Of a stretch of DNA of 64,000 nt, positions 59,965-64,000 are shown piece after piece. This stretch comes from Streptomyces inusitatus (lineage in GTDB: Bacteria > Actinomycetota > Actinomycetes > Streptomycetales > Streptomycetaceae). The DNA lies in contig NZ_BMWG01000004.1 in assembly GCF_014651115.1 (NCBI RefSeq), forward strand, positions 62,001-126,000, read 5' to 3'. A program made the translations under genes and the position numbers. How positions within the stretch are numbered: position 1 is the stretch's first letter; each line of letters begins with the position of its first letter. Under the pieces are notes generated by a model that did no database searches, was not told where the DNA came from, and saw nothing but the letters and a program-made list of their open reading frames with translations.

Positions 59965-60978
59965 TCAGCGCGGCAGCACCACCACATACGCGGCGGGCTC
60001 ACGGTCGCAGGCGGCGGTCAGCGCGGTGCGCACGACCATCGCCTGCTGCTCGGGCGACTCCCGCAGCCGGTGCGGGGTGAGATGGACGACGGTGATTCCC
60101 AGCCGCTCCAGATGCTCGCGCTTACGGGCGTGCTCCGACCAGCCCGCGTCCTTGTCGCGGCGCGGGGCCCGGGTGTTCAGCTCGACCGCCACGGCGTGGT
60201 CGGGCCAGTAGGCGTCCACCCCGCCCAGCCGGGGGCCGCCGGGGATCCGCAGCTCCACATTCCACACCGGGTCGGGCAGCCCGTACTCGCGCACCATCGT
60301 GTAGAGCCGCTCCTCGGCGAGCGCGCGCCCCTCGGCGAGCAGCCGGTCGACCGCGTCCACCACATGGGGGCGGTCCAGCAGCCGGGCCCGGTTCAGCTCG
60401 GCGACGACCGCGCCGGGCTCGCAGTGACCGCGCCGGACCGCCTCGGTGAGCAGCGCGCTCACCGCGCCCGGGTCGGTGAGCCGCTCCACGGCGTCGGCGA
60501 CGGCGCGCTCGACGGGGGCGACGGGCAGCCCGGTGACCTCCACCGGCTCCGGCATCTCCTGCGCCCGGACGATCCGGGCGCAGCCGGTGGACCGCAGCCT
60601 GCGGGTCCGGTCCACCAGGACGTCGATGTGCTCCAGGTCGAGCAGTGGGGGCGCGGCGGCGAACTGGTGGAGCGCGAGGGCGGCGAGACCGGTGATCATC
60701 GCCGTGCCGTACGGGGGAGCGGTGCCGCCCTGCGAGGTGCCGCCCTGCGAGGGAACGGCGGGCCGCCCGGCGTAGAGCAGCACCCCGTGCAGCCGCTCCT
60801 GGCTGGTGGCCGCCGAGCGGTGGAGCAGATAGACCCCGGGGAGCAGGGCCTGCCAGGGGCCGCCGGGCCGGACGCGGGCGGCGGCCTGGGCGGGTGTGAA
60901 GCCGTGCGCCCGGAGCTGCCCGGCGGAGAGCACACGGGGGAGGGCGACGGGGGCGGGGGCGCGGGTGTCGTGTCTCAT
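59965..60978 (-). CDS. DUF559-like nuclease-fold protein with AbiEi-type N-terminus
   Basis: A 337-residue protein. The N-terminal part (LSAGQLRAHGFTPAQAAARV; LLPGVYLLH) resembles AbiEi-type winged-helix antitoxin domains. The C-terminal ~100 residues resemble the DUF559/PD-(D/E)xK fold: EERLYTMVREYGLPDPVWNV, GGVDAYWPDHAVAVELN, KREHLERLGITVVHLTPHRL. The expected E-x-K or E-x-D core reads ELN here, so nuclease activity is uncertain. Many such genes occur in actinobacteria without known role. A 15-bp direct repeat (GTGCCGCCCTGCGAG, near 60720-60750) causes the GGTSQGGTAPP duplication. ATG 60978 begins MRHDTRAPAP. Confidence 0.65.
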   Translation of the reverse strand: MRHDTRAPAPVALPRVLSAGQLRAHGFTPAQAAARVRPGGPWQALLPGVYLLHRSAATSQERLHGVLLYAGRPAVPSQGGTSQGGTAPPYGTAMITGLAALALHQFAAAPPLLDLEHIDVLVDRTRRLRSTGCARIVRAQEMPEPVEVTGLPVAPVERAVADAVERLTDPGAVSALLTEAVRRGHCEPGAVVAELNRARLLDRPHVVDAVDRLLAEGRALAEERLYTMVREYGLPDPVWNVELRIPGGPRLGGVDAYWPDHAVAVELNTRAPRRDKDAGWSEHARKREHLERLGITVVHLTPHRLRESPEQQAMVVRTALTAACDREPAAYVVVLPR

Positions 60979-61202
60979 GCACGGGGCATGCCCACGGCTC
61001 GCCGTACCGCTAACCTCCGTGACGAAGCTGTCGAGGGACTGGGACGCGCTCGCCCTCAAGTCCCTTGGGATACGGGCCTCTCGGGCTCCGAAACCTTCTG
61101 GCGGGGATACGTCCGCCCGGGTGGCGCGCCCCGCTGAAACATTCCGCGGCCACTTTCGCGCGGCCTGTTTCCGGGCGGCCCGTGCCCGTCCCCGGACCTG
61201 CC

Positions 61203-61234
61203 GCCGGGGCGGGGGTCACGTCCCCCGCCCCGGC
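61203..61234 (-). terminator. Hairpin terminator after the second M1 aminopeptidase gene
   Basis: GCCGGGGCGGGGG (61203-61215) pairs perfectly with CCCCCGCCCCGGC (61222-61234), 6-nt loop, 9 bp after the stop. Confidence 0.85.
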
Positions 61235-61243
61235 GCATGCGGG

Positions 61244-63826
61244 TCAGCGGGCCGAGGCCGCCTCGGCGTCCCGAGCCTGCCCGCGGAGCCCGCGCGCGAG
61301 GTCGTCACGGGCCTCCAGCACCAGCCGGCGCAGCGCGGGCGCGGACGACTCGTGCGCGGCCAGCCAGGCGTCCGCCGCCGTCAGCGCGGACTGCCCCTGG
61401 TACATGGGGAAGAGGCCGGAGACCACGTCCATGCCGATCTGGATGGACCGCTCCGCCCAGACCCGCTCGATCGCGGCGAAGAACCGGTCGGTGTACGGGG
61501 CGAGCAGCTCCCGCTGGCCCGACTTCGCGAACCCGGCGATCGTCGCGCCCGCCAGCGCGTTGGAGAGCGTGTCCGACTCCACCACCTGCGCCCAGGCGCT
61601 TTCCTTGACGGCGGCCGAGGGCCGGGCCGCCAGACAGCGGAGCTGGTGACGGCGGCCCGAGGCGGTGTCGTCCCGGGAGAGTTCCGCCGCGATCGCCCGC
61701 TCGTCGGCGAGCCCGTGCGAGGCGAGCGGCTCCAGGAAGGCCCAGCGCAGCTCCTGGTCCACCTCCAGGCCGTCGATCCGCGCGGTGCCCGCCAGCAGCC
61801 CTTCGAGCAGTTGCAGATCGGCGGCCGATTCGGCGGCGGAGGCGAAGAACCGCGCCCAGGTCAGCTGGTGCTGGCTGGCCGGCTCGGCCAGTCGCAGCTC
61901 CCGCAGCGCGCCCTCGGCGAGCAGCCGCCCGCCCTCCTCGCGCCACTCGGGGGCCGCGTAGTGCGTCAGCGCCGAGTGGGTCCAGGCGTGCAGCATCTGG
62001 AGGACGCCGATGTCGCTCTCGCGCCCGGAGAACCGAAGGACCAGGTCGACGAAGTCGCGGGCGGGCATCAGCGCGTCCCGCGTCATGTTCCACAGCGCCG
62101 ACCAGGCGAGCGCGCGCGCCAGCGGGTCGGTGATGTTCCCCAGCGAACTCCGCAGGGTGGCCAGCGAGGTCTCGTCGAAACGGATCTTGCAGTAGGTCAG
62201 ATCGTCGTCGTTGACCAGCACCAGTTCGGGCCGCTCGGCCCCGATCAGCTCCTGGACGTCGGTCCGCGCGCCGGTGACGTCGACCTCGGCCCTCGCGTAC
62301 CGCACCAGCTCCGTGCCCTCGTGCCGGTAGAGCCCGACGGCCACCCGGTGCGGGCGCGGCTCGTCCCCGTCCTGGACGACGGCGAGTTCGGTGATCCGGC
62401 CGCCCGCGTCGCAGGTCACCACCGGGGTCAGCGAATTGACGCCGGCGGTCTGGAGCCAGGAGCGCGACCAGGCGGCCATGTCCCGGCCGGAGGTCTCCTC
62501 CAGCACCGACAGCAGATCGCCGAGGCGGGTGTTCCCGTACGCGTGCCGCTTGAAGTACCGGCGCGCGCCCTCCAGGAAGGCATCCTCGCCGACATAGGCG
62601 ACCAGCTGCTTGAGCACGCTGGCGCCCTTGGCGTAGGTGATGCCGTCGAAGTTGAGCTTGGCGTCCTCCAGGTCACGGATGTCGGCCGTGACGGGGTGGG
62701 TGGAGGGCAGCTGGTCGGCGCGGTACGCCCAGGCCTTGCGGTTGTTGGCGAAGGTGACCCAGCCGTTGGTGAAGCGGGTCGCGCCGACCATCGAGTACGA
62801 GCCCATGAAGTCGGCGAAGGACTCCTTCAGCCAGAGGTCGTCCCACCACACCATGGTCACGAGGTCGCCGAACCACATGTGCGCCATCTCGTGCAGGATG
62901 ACATTGGCCCGGCGCTCGTAGGACGCCTGGGTCACATTGCCCCGGAAGACGAACTCCTCGCGGAAGGTGACACAGCCCGGGTTCTCCATGGCCCCGATGT
63001 TGTACTCCGGTACAAACGCCTGGTCGTACTTGCCGAAGGGGTACGGGTAGTCGAAGCGGTCGTGGAAGAAGTCCAGGCCCTGCTTGGTGACGAGGAAGAT
63101 GTCGTCGGCGTCGAAGTGCTTGGCGAGCCCCTTGCGGCACATCGCGCCGAGCGGGATCTCCAGCACCGTGGAGTCCTCGAAGGTCCGCCGGTAGACATCC
63201 GTCTCATAGTGGTACGGACCGGCCACCACGGCGGTGATGTACGTGGAGATCGGCTGGGTCTCGGCGAACCGCCAGACCCCGTCGGCCTCCCGCTCGCCCG
63301 CGCTGTTGCTCCAGACGGTCCACTCCTCGGGAGCGGTCACCGAGAAGCGGAAAGGAGCCTTCAGGTCGGGCTGCTCGAAGTTGGCGAACACCCGCCGGGC
63401 GTCGGCCGGCTCGTACTGCGTATAGAGGTAGACCTCGCCGTCCTCCGGGTCCACGAAGCGGTGCAGCCCCTCGCCGGTGCGGCTGTAGGCGCACTGAGCG
63501 TCCACGACCAGCACATTGGACTCGGCGAGCGAGGGCAGGGCGATCCGGGTGCCGTCGAAGACCTCCGCCGGGTCCAGCTCCGTGCCGTTCAGCGTCACCG
63601 AGGTGACCCCGGGCGCGAGCAGATCGGCGAAGGACGAGGCCCCGGGGCTCGCGCAGCGGAACCGGAGCGTGGTCACCGAGCGGAAGGTGCGGGGACCGGC
63701 GTCCGCCGTGTCCTCAGGGGCGTCCCCGACGGCGGAGCGCAGATCGAGATGGACCTCGTACCCGTCGACGGACAGCAGTTCCGCCCGCTGGCGGGCCTCG
63801 TCGCGGGACAGATTCTCACCGGGCAC
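61244..63826 (-). CDS. pepN: Aminopeptidase N (M1 family), copy 2
   Basis: An 860-residue cytoplasmic zinc aminopeptidase paralogous to the one at 52464-55037. GAMENPG, the zinc site HEMAH (His312, His316) and the third ligand Glu335 in LWLKESFAD are intact. The start MPGENLSRDEARQRAELLSV parallels the other copy residue by residue, but large parts of the C-terminal half differ. GTG 63826 follows AAGGAG. The two copies flank asd, the subtilase and the DUF559-like gene. They probably arose by duplication and have diverged in substrate preference. The second copy ends in its own terminator. Confidence 0.93.
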   Translation of the reverse strand: MPGENLSRDEARQRAELLSVDGYEVHLDLRSAVGDAPEDTADAGPRTFRSVTTLRFRCASPGASSFADLLAPGVTSVTLNGTELDPAEVFDGTRIALPSLAESNVLVVDAQCAYSRTGEGLHRFVDPEDGEVYLYTQYEPADARRVFANFEQPDLKAPFRFSVTAPEEWTVWSNSAGEREADGVWRFAETQPISTYITAVVAGPYHYETDVYRRTFEDSTVLEIPLGAMCRKGLAKHFDADDIFLVTKQGLDFFHDRFDYPYPFGKYDQAFVPEYNIGAMENPGCVTFREEFVFRGNVTQASYERRANVILHEMAHMWFGDLVTMVWWDDLWLKESFADFMGSYSMVGATRFTNGWVTFANNRKAWAYRADQLPSTHPVTADIRDLEDAKLNFDGITYAKGASVLKQLVAYVGEDAFLEGARRYFKRHAYGNTRLGDLLSVLEETSGRDMAAWSRSWLQTAGVNSLTPVVTCDAGGRITELAVVQDGDEPRPHRVAVGLYRHEGTELVRYARAEVDVTGARTDVQELIGAERPELVLVNDDDLTYCKIRFDETSLATLRSSLGNITDPLARALAWSALWNMTRDALMPARDFVDLVLRFSGRESDIGVLQMLHAWTHSALTHYAAPEWREEGGRLLAEGALRELRLAEPASQHQLTWARFFASAAESAADLQLLEGLLAGTARIDGLEVDQELRWAFLEPLASHGLADERAIAAELSRDDTASGRRHQLRCLAARPSAAVKESAWAQVVESDTLSNALAGATIAGFAKSGQRELLAPYTDRFFAAIERVWAERSIQIGMDVVSGLFPMYQGQSALTAADAWLAAHESSAPALRRLVLEARDDLARGLRGQARDAEAASAR

Positions 63827-64000
63827 GGGAGCACTCCTTCAGATCTCATCGGTGAACGCGGTTCTCCGGCAGGGCGGGCGCGCGATCGAACGTACGCCCG
63901 AACGCGGTGGTCGGCACAGCGCCGGGGACAGCGACAAACGCCCCGATACTCCCATGCGCGTCCGCTCACCGGTATCCCGGGAATCGGATCCCGACCGGCG

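Overview
The window is high-GC actinobacterial DNA and looks like the core of a Streptomyces (or close relative) chromosome. The evidence is the strong third-position GC, frequent GTG and TTG starts, leaderless-type starts, a conservon (cvnABCD), a dynamin pair next to a single-stranded DNA-binding protein gene, an EttA with a TTG start, and a six-gene operon in the order of the csn (chitosan-oligosaccharide) locus of Streptomyces. I see no rRNA, prophage, CRISPR array or complete insertion sequence. There is one tRNA gene, tRNA-Arg(TCT).

Layout. 1-8.1 kb (+): the 3' part of a winged-helix regulator, an orphan MbtH protein, then a two-component system (NarL-type regulator and DesK/NarX-type kinase) followed by a lipoprotein, an ABC ATPase and a 12-segment permease. 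An 18-bp palindrome, ATCTGCCG-N2-CGGCAGAT, lies before both the kinase gene and the lipoprotein gene and is probably the regulator's operator. A 64-residue protein resembling the end of IS3 OrfA and a secreted SGNH esterase follow. 8.4-15.5 kb: the tRNA, the dynamin-like pair, ssb, a sortase-anchored thioester-domain surface protein, and a cyclotransferase-like protein. 15.6-21.8 kb: EttA, a hot-dog thioesterase, an unknown protein, a flavin amine oxidase, a DUF2867-like protein, a truncated haemoglobin and an isoaspartyl methyltransferase-like protein.

21.8-32.3 kb (-): seven genes in a row that look like one amino-acid-sensing kinase module. A GlnX-like membrane protein, a GlnH-like binding protein, a coiled-coil protein, a PknG-type kinase, a PP2C phosphatase, a VWA protein and an FHA protein follow one another. 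GlnX-GlnH-PknG is the known mycobacterial/corynebacterial glutamate/aspartate sensing line. Here it is extended, and kinase, phosphatase and FHA protein each carry two N-terminal CxxC-type zinc-ribbon motifs, which suggests a physically assembled complex.

32.6-39.4 kb (-): csnR-E-F-G-H-K, a ROK repressor, a binding-protein-dependent sugar importer, a GH4 glycosidase and a BadF/BadG-type sugar kinase, with a likely CsnR box before csnR and a strong terminator after csnK. 39.6-47.8 kb: an MscS channel, an HNH endonuclease, a secreted GH84 enzyme with an altered catalytic pair, a low-complexity Gln-Ala repeat protein coupled to malQ, and a small membrane protein. 47.8-52.2 kb: a divergent MarR/EamA-exporter pair sharing a perfect 30-bp palindrome, then the conservon. 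52.4-63.8 kb (-): two paralogous M1 aminopeptidases flanking aspartate-semialdehyde dehydrogenase, a secreted subtilase and a DUF559-like protein. Most transcription units here end in long perfect hairpins, which I list with positions.
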